Source: Bacillota bacterium
Lineage (GTDB): Bacteria > Bacillota_A > Clostridia > DSM-8532
Assembly (NCBI GenBank): GCA_023424865.1
Contig: JAFADM010000540.1
Span: 1 to 5,843, forward strand
Reading direction: 5' to 3'
DNA: 5,843 nucleotides
Shown: positions 5,669 to 5,843 of the stretch, in pieces
How positions within the stretch are numbered: the stretch's first letter is position 1
Layout: every line of letters begins with the position of its first letter
Made by a program: the position numbers and the translations under genes
The notes under the pieces: generated by a model
Seen by the model: the letters and a program-made list of their open reading frames with translations, nothing else
Database searches by the model: none
Told to the model about the DNA's origin: nothing

Positions 5669-5695
5669 TGTTAAAACGTTAACTTACCATGTCAA
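5668..5695 (-). promoter_or_regulatory. Candidate distal promoter of the GH4 gene with spacer palindrome
   Basis: On the minus strand TTGACA (5690-5695, 6/6) lies 16 bases from TAACAT (5668-5673, 4/6). The spacer and -10 contain the inverted repeat GTTAA-AACG-TTAAC (5670-5683). Its central CG and half-site spacing recall LacI/GalR-type operators and, loosely, a CcpA cre site, though at least two conserved cre positions do not match. If functional it would allow repression, possibly by carbon catabolite control. The hexamer match is direct; the function is inference. Confidence 0.38.
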
Positions 5696-5843
5696 AAAGT
5701 TCGGTTTCGTGTATTTCACCTCATGGGGCCCTGCCGCTTCTGAATTTAAAGCAGGCGGCGCCCGCAGACCATTGCTCGGGTTCACCTGGAGAGCGCTTCT
5801 TTTTTATTGGCGCTTCTGAGCCATAAGGTACTATAATCAAAAG
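5696..5843. other. Right flank with no convincing gene; possible repeat remnant
   Basis: Upstream of the GH4 promoters this stretch turns GC-rich and holds no supported gene. Several frames are open for 30-75 codons on both strands, but none has a ribosome binding site, and they overlap mutually. Visible are a direct repeat GCGCTTCT (5793-5800 and 5810-5817, 17-bp period), weak inverted repeats (CCTGC 5730-5734 with GCAGG 5751-5755), and TATAAT at 5832-5837 on the plus strand, which could be the -10 of a rightward gene beyond the edge but lacks a good -35. Multiple open frames over the same bases are typical of interspersed repeats, which cannot be tested here. Confidence 0.35.

Noticed and set aside
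5684..5785. 33-codon minus-strand frame starting at GTG 5785
   Set aside because: No ribosome binding site, short, and overlapped by other open frames; kept only as part of the possible-repeat finding.
5793..5817. GCGCTTCT direct repeat as an attachment site or insertion target duplication
   Set aside because: The copies are only 17 bp apart with nothing element-like between them, so chance or local slippage is more likely.
5592..5819. 75-codon open frame on the plus strand from GTG 5592
   Set aside because: No ribosome binding site, low-complexity unlikely protein, and it crosses the GH4 promoter region.
1..5843. CRISPR array, tRNA, rRNA, transposase or integrase
   Set aside because: No regularly spaced repeats, cloverleaf-like segments or mobile-element protein motifs were seen on either strand.

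Overview
The window reads as part of a carbohydrate-utilisation locus from a moderately GC-rich, Gram-positive-type anaerobe, most likely a Clostridia/Lachnospiraceae-like gut bacterium. That assignment is inference. It rests on strong AGGAGG-type ribosome binding sites, a family 4 glycosidase beside a cytoplasmic family 78 rhamnosidase, a cupin/AraC regulator, and mixed AT- and GC-rich codon use. No rRNA, tRNA, CRISPR array or recognisable mobile element is present.

Layout, left to right. (1) Positions 1-261 hold no gene. The first 56 bases carry a strong leftward promoter with overlapping palindromes and a near-perfect Shine-Dalgarno. A leftward gene therefore almost certainly begins just outside the left edge. 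Positions 154-188 are a leftward intrinsic terminator. (2) 262-2979 (minus) encodes a 905-residue alpha-L-rhamnosidase (GH78) with no secretion signal. (3) 2980-3256 is a divergent regulatory region. It contains two opposed TATAAT boxes and, between them, an imperfect 15-bp direct repeat with a 21-bp period, the geometry of an AraC-family operator. (4) 3257-4126 (plus) encodes an AraC-family regulator with an N-terminal cupin. (5) 4164-5546 (minus) encodes a 460-residue NAD- and metal-dependent glycosidase of family GH4. It converges on the regulator gene with a 37-bp gap. (6) 5547-5843 holds the GH4 leader, two candidate promoters, a CG-centred palindrome and a GC-rich right flank with no convincing gene.

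How the parts work together (inference): a rhamnose-containing oligosaccharide or glycoside is imported, by transporters outside this window. GH78 removes terminal alpha-L-rhamnose in the cytoplasm. GH4 cleaves another sugar, possibly the one uncovered by the rhamnosidase. The AraC protein probably senses a sugar released in the pathway and activates the rhamnosidase promoter from the 21-bp repeat, which also covers its own -35 region. The most noteworthy points are this operator, the palindrome-loaded promoter at the left edge, and the non-standard Cys-Asp-Ala-Met active-site motif of the GH4 enzyme. I see no evidence for a wholly new type of system; this looks like a compact rhamnoside-degradation module with a readable regulatory layer.
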